A stretch of 64,000 nt of DNA from positions 45,583 to 109,582 of the forward strand of contig CANNGJ010000007.1 in assembly GCA_947504185.1 (NCBI GenBank), read 5' to 3'. The notes beneath the pieces are model-generated. The model was not told the origin of the DNA, searched no databases, and saw only the letters and a program-made list of their open reading frames with translations. The stretch comes from an uncultured Tenacibaculum sp. GTDB lineage: Bacteria; Bacteroidota; Bacteroidia; Flavobacteriales; Flavobacteriaceae. This document shows positions 1-8,604 of this stretch, piece after piece (positions within the stretch are counted from its first letter, which is position 1; each line of letters begins with the position of its first letter). A program made the translations under genes and the position numbers.

Positions 1-2
1 TT

Positions 3-674
3 ACTATGGCTTTATTGGGGTCTATAATAATGGATCAAATGATTTTTAAAGAAGATATTCTTAAAGAAAAAAGGTTAGGCATTAATTATGAAATAAACAA
101 AATTCTGCCTCAGAGAATAGAAGAAATTAATACTCAAATAAAAGAATTAGACACCTTGTTAAATAAGAAAGAAAGGGAAAGAGATAGATTGATTATAGAA
201 GTTAATAAGAAGCCCACATTGAGACTCCCTAGTTATGAAACCAAAAAGAGTCCAAAAAAAATATTAATTAATGGAATAGAAAAAGATACAATAATAACTA
301 CTAGAACTAGTAAAATAATATCAATCCCTAATCCAAAGACATCAAGTATTCCTAAACTAGCTAAAGAAATAGAAAAGTATTTAAGTAAAAAATCTGAGTT
401 GCATGATAGAATTACAAGTGTCAGAGAAAAGATAGAAGGTGAAATATTAAATAGTAAAGGATTTTTAGATGAATTAAAAATTATGAAAAATATATTAATT
501 ACGTCTTCAGCTTCCTTAATTGTTTGGGGGTTATGGATGTTTTTCTTTTTACTCATAGAATTATTAGTTGTATTTTCTAAAGTCTTTGAAAAAGAAAACG
601 ATTATGAAAGAATTATAAAGCATCAAATGGAGGTAAGAATAGCTGCAATTAATAAAATAACCAAAACTAATTAA
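3..674 (+). CDS. DUF4407-like membrane protein, 3' part (5' end outside window)
   Basis: The reading frame is open to the window edge, so the gene is probably cut at its 5' end; the first Met is at position 6. About 222 residues are visible. A hydrophobic start is followed by a charged coiled-coil region (residues about 25-160, rich in Lys/Glu/Ile) and a strong transmembrane segment (about 163-190), ending in a short cytoplasmic tail. This order, with the late helix followed by a FSKVFEKENDYE-type tail, is what I recall of the C-terminal half of DUF4407 proteins, whose function is unknown. DUF4407 proteins are normally longer, which fits truncation by the window. Family assignment is moderately sure; no enzymatic role can be inferred. 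Confidence 0.6.
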   Translation, partial: TMALLGSIIMDQMIFKEDILKEKRLGINYEINKILPQRIEEINTQIKELDTLLNKKERERDRLIIEVNKKPTLRLPSYETKKSPKKILINGIEKDTIITTRTSKIISIPNPKTSSIPKLAKEIEKYLSKKSELHDRITSVREKIEGEILNSKGFLDELKIMKNILITSSASLIVWGLWMFFFLLIELLVVFSKVFEKENDYERIIKHQMEVRIAAINKITKTN

Positions 675-675
675 C

Positions 676-898
676 ATGAAAAACTTACTATTACTAACTA
701 CAATATTTTTATTATTAACCGCATTTAAAGTAAAAGAAGAAAAAAAAGTTTTTATATGTAAAAGTGTGGCAAGCAAACGCTATCATTTAAAAAAAAACAT
801 GTAGAGGATTACAAGCTTGTAAAGTAGAAATAAAAACAACTACAATTAAAAAAGCAGAAAACTTAGGAAGAACTTTTTGTAAGTTAGAATCTAAATAA
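676..898 (+). pseudogene. Small secreted Cys-rich protein, broken by a poly-A frameshift
   Basis: ATG at 676 opens a peptide with a typical signal sequence (MKNLLLLTTIFLLLTAF) followed by VFICKSVASKRYH, then stops at TAG 802-804 just after a run of nine A (789-797). Removing one A puts the frame into LKKTCRGLQACK and on to AENLGRTFCKLESK with a stop at 896-898. The reconstructed protein of about 73 residues has the pattern C-x-S..KRYH...CRGL..C...GRT.C, which I know from small flavobacterial exported proteins of unknown function. So this is either a real frameshift, homopolymer slippage, or a sequencing error in A9. It lies 1 nt after the preceding stop and probably shares its transcript. A terminator follows at 918. 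Confidence 0.6.
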
Positions 899-917
899 TT
901 CAAAAAGAAACAAATAC

Positions 918-952
918 AAACTCTGTTAATAATTAAGTTAACAGAGTTTTTT
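918..952 (+). terminator. Rho-independent terminator
   Basis: A 12-bp perfect stem (918-929 with 938-949, arms AAACTCTGTTAA / TTAACAGAGTTT) with an 8-nt loop runs into a T tract. It ends the transcript of the two upstream genes and separates them from parE. Confidence 0.85.
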
Positions 953-979
953 GTTTTTACATAGTAAATGCTATTTTAG
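950..979 (+). promoter_or_regulatory. Bacteroidota-type promoter for parE
   Basis: TTTG (950-953), an 18-nt spacer and TATTTTAG (972-979, one mismatch to TAnnTTTG) match the -33/-7 layout of the Bacteroidota housekeeping sigma factor. Transcription would start near 986, leaving a leader of about 20 nt before the parE ATG at 1006. The -33 box overlaps the tail of the preceding terminator. Confidence 0.5.
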
Positions 980-1005
980 CAGAGACTTCAATTTCCTCAA
1001 TTTAT

Positions 1006-2862
1006 ATGGCTCAAGAAACTAAATATACCGAAGATAATATACGCTCGCTCGATTGGAAAGAACACATCCGTATGCGTCCGGGAATGTACATTGGTAAATT
1101 GGGAGACGGATCGTCTCCAGACGATGGAATTTATATTTTGGTAAAAGAAGTCTTAGACAACTCTATTGATGAGTTTGTTATGGGAACAGGAAAGACAATT
1201 GAAGTTTCTGTACAAGGAGATAAAGTAATTGTTCGTGATTATGGTCGTGGTATTCCGTTAGGGAAAGTTGTCGATGTAGTGTCGAAAATGAATACGGGTG
1301 GAAAGTACGATTCAAGAGCCTTTAAAAAATCGGTAGGGTTAAACGGAGTAGGTACCAAGGCGGTAAATGCTTTATCTACTTTTTTTAGAGTAGAATCTAC
1401 ACGTGACGGTAAGTCAGCATCAGCAGAGTTTGAGAAAGGAAATCTTACTAATCAGGATTTATTAGAAGAAACATCGCGTAGAAGAGGAACTAAGGTTACC
1501 TTTATTGCTGATGAAACGATCTTTAAAAATTATAAGTATCGTCCAGAATATATTATACGATTACTTAAAAACTACGTATACCTAAATCCAGGGTTAACCA
1601 TTGTTTTTAACGGAGAAAAATTTCACTCAGAAAATGGATTAAAAGATTTATTGGAAGACAACAATAATCAAGACGATATGTTGTATCCAATTATCCATTT
1701 ACGAGGAGACGATATTGAGGTGGCAATTACTCATAGTAAAACACAATACTCAGAAGAATACCATTCGTTTGTAAACGGACAACATACTACACAAGGAGGA
1801 ACACATCAAGCAGCATTTAGAGAAGCCATTGTAAAAACCATTCGTGAGTTCTACGGAAAGAATTTTGAAGCTTCAGATGTCCGTAAGTCTATTATTTCTG
1901 CGATTTCTATTAAGGTAATGGAACCTGTTTTTGAAAGTCAAACAAAAACAAAATTAGGTTCTACCGATATGGGTGGAGATTTACCAACGGTACGTACCTA
2001 TATTAACGATTTTGTAAAAACGAAACTTGATAATTACTTACATAAAAACGTAGAAGTTGCTGAAGCGTTACAAAGAAAAATTTTGCAAGCAGAGAAGGAG
2101 CGTAAAGAATTGTCTGGTATTCGTAAGCTAGCAAAAGATAGAGCAAAGAAAGCGAGTTTACACAATAAGAAATTACGTGATTGTCGTATCCATTTTGGAG
2201 ATACCAAGAAAGAGGGGTACCTAGACACCACCTTGTTTATAACGGAGGGAGATTCAGCAAGTGGATCGATTACCAAATCACGAAATGTAAATACGCAGGC
2301 GGTATTTAGTTTAAAAGGAAAGCCTCTAAATTCATACGGATTAACAAAGAAGATTGTATACGAGAATGAAGAGTTTAACTTATTACAATCTGCTTTAAAT
2401 ATCGAAGATGGGTTAGGAGATTTACGTTATAACAACATTGTAATTGCAACCGATGCCGATGTAGATGGTATGCACATTCGTTTGTTATTAATTACGTTCT
2501 TTTTACAGTTCTTTCCTGAGGTAATTAAAGAAGGACATTTATACATTTTAGAAACTCCGTTATTTAGAGTTCGAAATAAAAAAGAAACCATCTACTGTTA
2601 TTCTGAAGAAGAGAAACAAGATGCGATGAATAAGCTAAGAGGTAAACCAGAGATTACTCGATTTAAAGGATTGGGTGAGATTTCTCCGAATGAGTTTGTG
2701 CATTTTATTGGAGACGATATTCGTTTAGATCCGGTAATGTTAGACAAGGAAATGTCAATAGAGCAAATGCTACAATTCTATATGGGTAAAAATACACCTG
2801 ATCGTCAGAAATTTATCATCGAAAACTTAAAAGTTGAATTAGATATGGCAGAGGAAAATTAG
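1006..2862 (+). CDS. parE: DNA topoisomerase IV subunit B
   Basis: ATPase subunit of the type IIA topoisomerase that decatenates replicated chromosomes. GHKL ATPase motifs are clear: E48-VLDN-S (catalytic Glu and Mg-binding Asn52), DYGRGIP at 78-84, GLNGVG at 111-116 and the ATP-sensing QTK at 312-314. The TOPRIM domain has EGDSASG (414-420) and DADVDGMH (483-490), the acidic metal-binding cluster. At 618 residues it lacks the long insertion of many GyrB proteins, and pairing with parC about 400 bp downstream fits ParE rather than GyrB. It is the first gene of a probable operon with two tiny membrane proteins and parC. Start chosen at ATG 1006, which gives the expected N-terminus and a short leader. 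Confidence 0.95.
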   Translation: MAQETKYTEDNIRSLDWKEHIRMRPGMYIGKLGDGSSPDDGIYILVKEVLDNSIDEFVMGTGKTIEVSVQGDKVIVRDYGRGIPLGKVVDVVSKMNTGGKYDSRAFKKSVGLNGVGTKAVNALSTFFRVESTRDGKSASAEFEKGNLTNQDLLEETSRRRGTKVTFIADETIFKNYKYRPEYIIRLLKNYVYLNPGLTIVFNGEKFHSENGLKDLLEDNNNQDDMLYPIIHLRGDDIEVAITHSKTQYSEEYHSFVNGQHTTQGGTHQAAFREAIVKTIREFYGKNFEASDVRKSIISAISIKVMEPVFESQTKTKLGSTDMGGDLPTVRTYINDFVKTKLDNYLHKNVEVAEALQRKILQAEKERKELSGIRKLAKDRAKKASLHNKKLRDCRIHFGDTKKEGYLDTTLFITEGDSASGSITKSRNVNTQAVFSLKGKPLNSYGLTKKIVYENEEFNLLQSALNIEDGLGDLRYNNIVIATDADVDGMHIRLLLITFFLQFFPEVIKEGHLYILETPLFRVRNKKETIYCYSEEEKQDAMNKLRGKPEITRFKGLGEISPNEFVHFIGDDIRLDPVMLDKEMSIEQMLQFYMGKNTPDRQKFIIENLKVELDMAEEN

Positions 2863-2866
2863 TAAG

Positions 2867-3058
2867 ATGGAAAAGTCAACCAGAATAAGAATATACTTAG
2901 TTATAGCCGCAACCTTTTTCTTTATCAGTTTATTTAACTTAGATTTTGATGATTTAAGCTGGACTAAAAACAGCAAAATCTATATAAGAATGTTAGTTGC
3001 TGTATTAGTTTATATAGTAATTTTCTTAAGCAGTAAAAAACTAAACAAGAACTTTTAA
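2867..3058 (+). CDS. Small two-helix membrane protein, copy 1
   Basis: A 63-residue protein starting 4 nt after parE. It has two predicted membrane helices (residues about 8-24 and 41-56) separated by a short acidic loop containing LFNLDFDDLSW. The same loop is in the next gene, so the two are tandem paralogs. The hydrophobic pattern, the tight spacing and the conserved loop argue for a real gene. I do not recognise a characterised family. Its place inside the topoisomerase IV operon suggests co-transcription, not necessarily a topoisomerase role. Confidence 0.7.
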   Translation: MEKSTRIRIYLVIAATFFFISLFNLDFDDLSWTKNSKIYIRMLVAVLVYIVIFLSSKKLNKNF

Positions 3059-3076
3059 AAGAGGTAGAATTAAAAA

Positions 3077-3250
3077 ATGGATAAAAGGAAAATATTATTG
3101 CCAGTTGCTTTTACAATCTTCTTTATGAACTTATTTAATCTTGATTTTGATGATTTAAGTTGGTTAGTAAATAAAAGATATTACATAGGAATGTTAGTTG
3201 GAGTGTTATTTATTATAGCTGTAGCTTTATTTACAAAAAAGAAAGATTAA
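3077..3250 (+). CDS. Small two-helix membrane protein, copy 2
   Basis: A 57-residue protein (ATG 3077, stop TAA 3248-3250), 18 nt after its paralog. It shares LFNLDFDDLSW exactly with the preceding protein, flanked by the same helix-loop-helix layout (helices about residues 6-21 and 36-52) and a basic C-terminal tail (TKKKD). Outside the loop the two differ considerably, so this is an old or relaxed duplication. No known domain is recognised. parC starts 34 nt downstream. Confidence 0.7.
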   Translation: MDKRKILLPVAFTIFFMNLFNLDFDDLSWLVNKRYYIGMLVGVLFIIAVALFTKKKD

Positions 3251-3284
3251 ATACGAAATTTAATAAACGTTTATACATTCATAA

Positions 3285-6002
3285 ATGAGTGAAGAAAACA
3301 ACAATTACGAACACGACGAAGAGTTAGCAAACGAAAATCAATCTGAACCTACAGAAACGATAACCAAGGTTACTGGAATGTACAAAGAATGGTTTTTAGA
3401 TTACGCTTCGTATGTAATTTTAGAACGTGCAGTACCATCTATCGAAGACGGATTTAAACCCGTACAACGTCGTATTATGCACTCGATGAAAGATTTAGAT
3501 GATGGTCGTTACAACAAGGTAGCTAATATTGTAGGGCACACCATGCAGTATCACCCACACGGTGACGCTTCTATTGGTGATGCCATGGTACAATTAGGGC
3601 AAAAAGAATTGTTGATTGATATGCAGGGTAACTGGGGTAATATCTTAACAGGAGATAGAGCTGCAGCATCACGTTATATCGAAGCACGTTTATCTAAGTT
3701 CGCCTTAGAAGTTGTTTTCAATCCAAAAACGACAGAGTGGAAAATGTCGTACGATGGTAGAAGAAAAGAACCGATTGATTTACCAGTAAAGTTCCCGTTA
3801 TTATTAGCACAAGGAGCAGAAGGTATTGCGGTAGGTTTATCAACCAAAATTTTACCACATAACTTTAACGAGTTAATCGATGCTTCTATAAAATATTTAA
3901 AAGGAAGAAGTTTTACTATTGTTCCCGATTTTTTAACAGGAGGTATTGCCGATTTTACCAATTATAACGACGGTAAAAGAGGAGGGAAGGTTCGTGTACG
4001 CGCAAAAATATCGCAGTTAGATAAAAAGACCTTAGTAATTACCGAAATCCCTTTTAGTACTACGACATCTTCATTGATTGATAGTATTTTAAAAGCAAAT
4101 GATAAGGGTAAAATCAAGATAAAAAAGATTGAAGATAACACGGCAGCAAATGTGGAGATTTTAGTGCATTTACCTGCCAATGTATCTCCCGATAAAACCA
4201 TTGATGCATTATACGCATTTACCAATTGCGAAACTTCTATTTCGCCATTAGCGTGTACGATTGAAAACAACAAGCCTGTTTTTGTTGGAGTTTCTGAAAT
4301 GCTAAAACATTCTACCGATTTAACTGTTAAGTTGTTAAAGCTAGAATTAGAAATTCAGTTACATGAATTAGAAGAACAATGGCATTTTGCTTCTTTAGAG
4401 CGTATTTTTATTGAAAATAGGATTTATCGTGATATTGAAGAAGTTGAAACTTGGGAAGGCGTAATTGAAGCCATCGATAAAGGTTTACAACCACACATAA
4501 AACATTTAAAACGTCCAATTACCGAAGAGGATATTGTGCGTTTAACAGAAATCAGAATTAAGAAGATTTCTAAGTTCGATATTGATAAAGCAAAGCAACA
4601 TATCGAAAGCTTAGAAGATAAAATAGCAGAGGTTAAAAACTTCTTAGCAAACCTTATCGATTTTGCAATCGACTATTTTAAAGGCTTAAAAGCAAAATAC
4701 GGTAAAGGTCGCGAGCGTAAAACCGAAATCAGAATCTTTGATGATATCGTAGCTACCAAAGTAGTAATGCGTAACACCAAGTTATATGTAAATAGAGAAG
4801 AAGGATTTGTAGGTACTTCGTTGAAAAAAGACGAATACGTTACCGATTGTGCCGATATTGATGATATTATCGTGTTTAGAGACAATGGTAGCATGCAAGT
4901 TATTAAAGTAGCTTCTAAAACCTTTGTAGGTAAAGGAATAATGCACATTACAGTCTTTAAAAAGAAAGACAAACGCACGGTGTATAATATGATTTACAAA
5001 GACGGTCCAAAAGGGCCGAGTTATATGAAGCGTTTTAATGTAACCAGTGTAACTAGAGATAAAGAATACAACTTGGCGAACGACAATCCAAAATCGAAAG
5101 TATTGTATTTCACTGCGAATCCGAATGGTGAAGCTGAGGTGGTAACCATTAATTTACGTGCGGTTGGTAGTATTAAAAAACTAAAATGGGATATTGATTT
5201 TGCGGATTTAGCAATTAAAGGACGTGGTGTTCGTGGTAATCAAGTTAGTAAGTTTGCTATTAAGAAGATTGAATTTAAATCAGCTGGAGTTTCTACCTTA
5301 AAACCTCGAAAAATTTGGTTTGATGATGCTGTACAACGCTTAAATGTTGATGGTAGAGGAGATTTATTAGGGGAGTTTAGAGCAGAGGATAAAATTTTAA
5401 TTGCCACACAATCGGGTAAAATAAAAGCGGTATCGCCAGATTTAGCGATGCATTTTGATAGCGATATGATTGTGCTAGAAAAATGGAAAGCGAACAAACC
5501 AATATCAGCTATTTATTTCGATGGAGGTAAAGAGCGTTACTATGTAAAACGTTTTTTAATTGAAACGACAGATAAAGAAGAAGTATTTATTTCGGATACT
5601 GAAAAATCGAAACTCGAAATTATAGCGACCGATTACCGCCCAATGGCTGAGGTTATTTTCTCGAAACGTAGTTTGGATAAGATTGATGTTAATTTCGAAG
5701 ATTTTATTGCTGTAAAAGGTATTAAAGCACAAGGAAATCAGTTAACAACCGATAAAATACGAACAGTTAATTTATTAGAATCTTTACCATACGAAGAACC
5801 TGAAGAAGAAAAGGTAGAAGAGATTGAGGTAAATGAAGAAGAAATTATAGAGGATACCTTACCACTAGAGATTGAAGAAGTTCCTCAAAAAGATTTTGTA
5901 GAAACTAAAGAAGACAAAGCAAGAAAAGCTTTAGAGCGTGCACTTCAAAAAAAGAAAAAGGCAAAAGAAGAGGACGACGATAGTCAAACAGCGTTATTTT
6001 AA
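3285..6002 (+). CDS. parC: DNA topoisomerase IV subunit A
   Basis: DNA-cleaving subunit partnering ParE. The N-terminal breakage-reunion core carries QRRIMHSM (61-68), YHPHGDASIGDA (89-100, the quinolone-resistance region) and the catalytic Tyr131 in AASRYIEAR. A coiled-coil tower follows at about 400-470, then a beta-pinwheel-like DNA-wrapping region (about 500-810). The last 90 residues are an acidic low-complexity tail (EEPEEEKVEEIEVNEEE) ending in a Lys-rich segment. The length of 905 residues is somewhat above the E. coli protein, mostly from this tail. It shares an operon with parE and abuts the racemase gene, whose ATG follows the stop directly. Confidence 0.95.
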   Translation: MSEENNNYEHDEELANENQSEPTETITKVTGMYKEWFLDYASYVILERAVPSIEDGFKPVQRRIMHSMKDLDDGRYNKVANIVGHTMQYHPHGDASIGDAMVQLGQKELLIDMQGNWGNILTGDRAAASRYIEARLSKFALEVVFNPKTTEWKMSYDGRRKEPIDLPVKFPLLLAQGAEGIAVGLSTKILPHNFNELIDASIKYLKGRSFTIVPDFLTGGIADFTNYNDGKRGGKVRVRAKISQLDKKTLVITEIPFSTTTSSLIDSILKANDKGKIKIKKIEDNTAANVEILVHLPANVSPDKTIDALYAFTNCETSISPLACTIENNKPVFVGVSEMLKHSTDLTVKLLKLELEIQLHELEEQWHFASLERIFIENRIYRDIEEVETWEGVIEAIDKGLQPHIKHLKRPITEEDIVRLTEIRIKKISKFDIDKAKQHIESLEDKIAEVKNFLANLIDFAIDYFKGLKAKYGKGRERKTEIRIFDDIVATKVVMRNTKLYVNREEGFVGTSLKKDEYVTDCADIDDIIVFRDNGSMQVIKVASKTFVGKGIMHITVFKKKDKRTVYNMIYKDGPKGPSYMKRFNVTSVTRDKEYNLANDNPKSKVLYFTANPNGEAEVVTINLRAVGSIKKLKWDIDFADLAIKGRGVRGNQVSKFAIKKIEFKSAGVSTLKPRKIWFDDAVQRLNVDGRGDLLGEFRAEDKILIATQSGKIKAVSPDLAMHFDSDMIVLEKWKANKPISAIYFDGGKERYYVKRFLIETTDKEEVFISDTEKSKLEIIATDYRPMAEVIFSKRSLDKIDVNFEDFIAVKGIKAQGNQLTTDKIRTVNLLESLPYEEPEEEKVEEIEVNEEEIIEDTLPLEIEEVPQKDFVETKEDKARKALERALQKKKKAKEEDDDSQTALF

Positions 6003-6689
6003 ATGAAAACAATAGGATTAATAGGAGGTATTACACCACAGTCAACCATTATGTACTATCAAGTATTAAATAAGTTGGCTGCCAAAAACTTTGGCGATAA
6101 GCATTCGGCTAAAGTGTTAATTCATTCTGTCGATTTTGGAGAAATATCAAAACTACAATCTGAAGGAAAATGGGATGTATTGGGAACAATTATGGCCAAT
6201 GCAGCTAAAAGCTTAGAAGCTGGTGGAGCAAGTTGTGTAGTTATTTGTGCTAATACGATGCATTTAACAATAAATGAGGTTGAGCAAGCTGTAAATATTC
6301 CCGTAATTCATATCGCTAAAGCTACAGGAGAACGTATTTTAGAAAAAAATCTTACTAAAGTAGCGTTATTAGGTACTAAATACACGATGGAGAAAACCTT
6401 TTACACCGATGTCTTAAAAGATATGGGAATTGAAACTTTAATTCCAGAGAAAGAAGATAGAGAGCTTATTCATAATGTGATTTATACTGAATTAGCAAAA
6501 GGTGTTTTAAGTGAATCTTCTAAAGAAGCATATAAAGTAATTATTAAAAAGTTAGAGCAAAAAGGAGCAGAAGGCGTTATTTTAGGATGTACAGAAATTC
6601 CTTTGTTAATACAACAAGAAGACGTGTCTATTCCAGTTTTTGATACAACAACGATACATGCAACCAAAGCATTTAATCTAGCAAAATAA
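6003..6689 (+). CDS. Aspartate/glutamate racemase family protein
   Basis: Cofactor-independent amino acid racemase of the Asp/Glu/hydantoin racemase superfamily, 228 residues. The two catalytic cysteines are in place: Cys82 in ICANTMH and Cys196 in ILGCTEIP. The N-terminal IGLIGGITPQST is the substrate-binding loop of aspartate racemases (GG.S..ST type). Expected role: interconversion of L- and D-aspartate or a related acid, in the cytoplasm. It has no gap to parC and overlaps the next gene by one base, so it is in the same transcript, although a functional tie to topoisomerase IV is unlikely. Exact substrate is not determinable from sequence. Confidence 0.85.
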   Translation: MKTIGLIGGITPQSTIMYYQVLNKLAAKNFGDKHSAKVLIHSVDFGEISKLQSEGKWDVLGTIMANAAKSLEAGGASCVVICANTMHLTINEVEQAVNIPVIHIAKATGERILEKNLTKVALLGTKYTMEKTFYTDVLKDMGIETLIPEKEDRELIHNVIYTELAKGVLSESSKEAYKVIIKKLEQKGAEGVILGCTEIPLLIQQEDVSIPVFDTTTIHATKAFNLAK

Positions 6690-7543
6690 TGAAAGACTTA
6701 TTTAGATATCGATTTGATTTAGATTCATTTTTTGGCATTTTTGGCTACATACTCCTAGTTGCATTTGTAGCCTGGGTATTGTCGCGAATTATACGTTATA
6801 TCATTGTCCAAATTATAAAGCGCAGAAAAACCGATCGTTTTGGTAAAACGAGCATTCTGTTTTTAAGAAACTCAGTAAAGTTTTTCCTTGGTCTTTTTGG
6901 TATTGTGTATATTATTATGACGGTGCCTGCTTTTCGTAGCAAAGCAACCTTAATTTTTTCTGGAGCTGGTATTTTAGCCGCTATTATTGGTTTTGCTGCA
7001 CAAGCAGCCTTATCTAATTTAATTGCAGGGGCATTTATTGTTATTTTTCGCCCCTTTCGTGTAGGTGATTATATTCGTTTAGACGATACCCGTATGGGTA
7101 TTGTTGAAGATATTACGCTACGTCATACGGTAATTAATAATTTTGAAAACAAACGATTGATTATACCGAATTCGGTAATTAGTACCGATTCGGTATTGAA
7201 TCATACCATTGAAGATTCGCATGTATTGAGTTTTAATAATTTTAAACTAGGGATTAAAGCTAATATCGATTTAGCTCGAAAAATTATACAAGAAGAAGCG
7301 ATTAAACTACCTACGGTAATCGATTTTAGAACACCAGAACAGGTAATGGCCGACAAAGAACAAGTAGATGTTCGTGTTATTGATGTACATACTGACCATA
7401 TACACATGCGTGCCTATGTTTGGTTAAACGAACCTTTCCAAGAATTTAAAACCAAATGTGCTTTGAAAGAAGCGGTGCATAAGCGTTTTTTGGCAGAAGG
7501 AGTACAGTTACCAATTCCTATACATAAGGTGATTAAAGTGTAA
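6689..7543 (+). CDS. MscS family mechanosensitive ion channel
   Basis: Small-conductance channel, 284 residues. Three membrane helices are seen (about 15-37, 58-80, 90-120). The third carries the Gly/Ala-rich pore pattern GAGILAAIIGFAAQAALSNL, followed by the beta-domain signature FRPFRVGDYIRLDD and VEDITLRHTVINNFENKR. A cytoplasmic C-terminal domain completes a typical MscS layout without N-terminal extensions. It probably protects against hypo-osmotic shock. Its ATG overlaps the racemase stop (TAATG). It ends against a hairpin shared with the convergent gene. Confidence 0.9.
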   Translation: MKDLFRYRFDLDSFFGIFGYILLVAFVAWVLSRIIRYIIVQIIKRRKTDRFGKTSILFLRNSVKFFLGLFGIVYIIMTVPAFRSKATLIFSGAGILAAIIGFAAQAALSNLIAGAFIVIFRPFRVGDYIRLDDTRMGIVEDITLRHTVINNFENKRLIIPNSVISTDSVLNHTIEDSHVLSFNNFKLGIKANIDLARKIIQEEAIKLPTVIDFRTPEQVMADKEQVDVRVIDVHTDHIHMRAYVWLNEPFQEFKTKCALKEAVHKRFLAEGVQLPIPIHKVIKV

Positions 7544-7551
7544 CGGTTCGG

Positions 7552-7586
7552 CTATGTGTAATATCCCTAAAGGGTATTGCGTATAG
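7552..7586. terminator. Long imperfect hairpin between convergent genes
   Basis: CTATGTGTAATATCCC (7552-7567) pairs with GGGTATTGCGTATAG (7572-7586) through about 15 base pairs including G-U pairs and one bulge. It lies right after the MscS gene, and the stop codon of the minus-strand gene (7567-7569) is in its loop. Probably a two-way terminator, although no clear T tract follows on the plus strand. Confidence 0.5.
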
Positions 7587-8409
7587 GTTTTACAGGCATT
7601 AATTTTTCATGTATTTTATCTAATACACCCTCTTCAATATCTTCAGCTCCAGCAATGTTTTGAAGAAGTACTTTTAAATATTTACTTCTTTTCTCATGAC
7701 CAAAGGAAATATACCTTAATTGACTTTTATTTTTATACTTAAAGTGATTTTCTATTGCTTCGATAAAGAACCTTTCCTTATCAATATTGTTTATTATATA
7801 CTTGTCAATTTCCGCAACAAAGTCTTGAGTTGCTTTAATTAGTGAGGCAGTCTCTTTGAATGTGAAATCTGAGCCGTTTTCCCAAGTGTTTTTTAATTGA
7901 GCAATATCAAGTCCAGAAAATCGAGTTTTGACTTCTTGAGCTTTATCTATCAAGTAATCAATACTCTGTTTTCTTATTTCGTTATCAATATCATAATGAA
8001 AAGTGTAATTTCTCCAGGTTATAAGTACTTCCATTAATCCTATTAGAATTGGGTCTATTTCAATTTCATCGGCTATATAAATTGTCTTTTTGTATACTGA
8101 TTGACCAGCTTTAGAAAAAAGTGATGTAAAGGTTTCAGAGTAAAGGAGTTTTGGTTTTCTATTTAACTCCGTCATATACATTTCAAGAGATTCAACAGCC
8201 CAGCCCAAAAATGACTTCAGCATAAATACTCTAGTTCTATCAGCAGATCGTTTCTGATCTTTTGGATTCCATGATGTACTGAAAGATTCTGGTTTCTCAG
8301 TTATTATTCCACTTTGAATACCATCAATACCAACTAATGCGGTTATCAAGAAATGATTGGCTTGACCGAAGCGTTTTTTAAAACCTTTTTTAGCTGGAGT
8401 AGTATTCAT
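7567..8409 (-). CDS. HEPN-like protein (R-x4-H motif), possible RNase toxin
   Basis: A 280-residue, mostly helical soluble protein with no signal peptide. The one suggestive motif is TWRNYTFHYD: R133-NYTF-H138, the R-(N/D/H)-x3-H pattern that forms the active site of HEPN ribonucleases. It is preceded by helices that fit the HEPN bundle (MLKSFLGWAVESLEMYM at about residues 63-79). Start chosen at ATG 8409; a longer frame from TTG 8430 would run into the tRNA-like element. It is the second gene of a minus-strand accessory pair whose first gene encodes a TIR protein, a setting typical of phage-defence genes. The family is not recognised by name, and HEPN identity is an inference from one motif and secondary structure. 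Confidence 0.55.
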   Translation of the reverse strand: MNTTPAKKGFKKRFGQANHFLITALVGIDGIQSGIITEKPESFSTSWNPKDQKRSADRTRVFMLKSFLGWAVESLEMYMTELNRKPKLLYSETFTSLFSKAGQSVYKKTIYIADEIEIDPILIGLMEVLITWRNYTFHYDIDNEIRKQSIDYLIDKAQEVKTRFSGLDIAQLKNTWENGSDFTFKETASLIKATQDFVAEIDKYIINNIDKERFFIEAIENHFKYKNKSQLRYISFGHEKRSKYLKVLLQNIAGAEDIEEGVLDKIHEKLMPVKPIRNTL

Positions 8410-8418
8410 ATTTTTTTG

Positions 8419-8505
8419 TGTATCTGGCAAGAGTTGAACCTGCTCTCTTCCTTTTAGAGAACCAAATATTGGTTTTTAAGGGAAGCGCCCCACGGCCTCA
8501 GATAC
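8419..8505 (-). ncRNA. tRNA-like element with non-canonical anticodon region
   Basis: Read on the minus strand, this 87-nt stretch has a perfect 7-bp acceptor-type stem (GTATCTG at 8505-8499 with CAGATAC at 8426-8420) and a complete 5+7+5 T-arm: GCAGG-TTCAACT-CTTGC (8443-8427), joined directly to the acceptor stem as in a tRNA. A GCC/GGC stem sits in the D-arm place with a loop of only 4 nt. A 5-bp stem CTTCC/GGAAG (8485-8481 with 8451-8447) is in the anticodon place but encloses 29 nt containing its own AACCAA/TTGGTT hairpin. No CCA is encoded. It may be a degenerate tRNA, a tRNA with an insertion, or a tRNA-mimic RNA. It ends 10 nt before the HEPN-like start codon. Confidence 0.45.
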
Positions 8506-8580
8506 ATTCAACTTTTGTTTATTTTAATTAATACTAACTTTTAGGCTATGATTAGTATGGGAGTTAAAGTACTAGTAAAC

Positions 8581-8604
8581 TTTTGATTAAGCACTTAGTC
8601 AAAA
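8581..8604 (-). terminator. Palindrome directly after the TIR gene
   Basis: TTTTGATTAAG (8581-8591) and CTTAGTCAAAA (8594-8604) form an 11-bp near-perfect inverted repeat with a 2-nt centre, touching the TIR stop codon (8605-8607). It could be a weak terminator or an operator. There is only a short T run on the minus strand. Confidence 0.35.

Noticed and set aside
1006..6002. DNA gyrase (gyrB/gyrA) instead of topoisomerase IV
   Set aside because: The B subunit is short without the gyrase insertion, the A subunit has an acidic tail and no clear GyrA box, and both genes are adjacent.
8410..8430. N-terminal extension of the HEPN-like protein from a TTG at 8430
   Set aside because: It would start inside the T-arm of the tRNA-like element and use a rare start, while ATG 8409 gives a good N-terminus.
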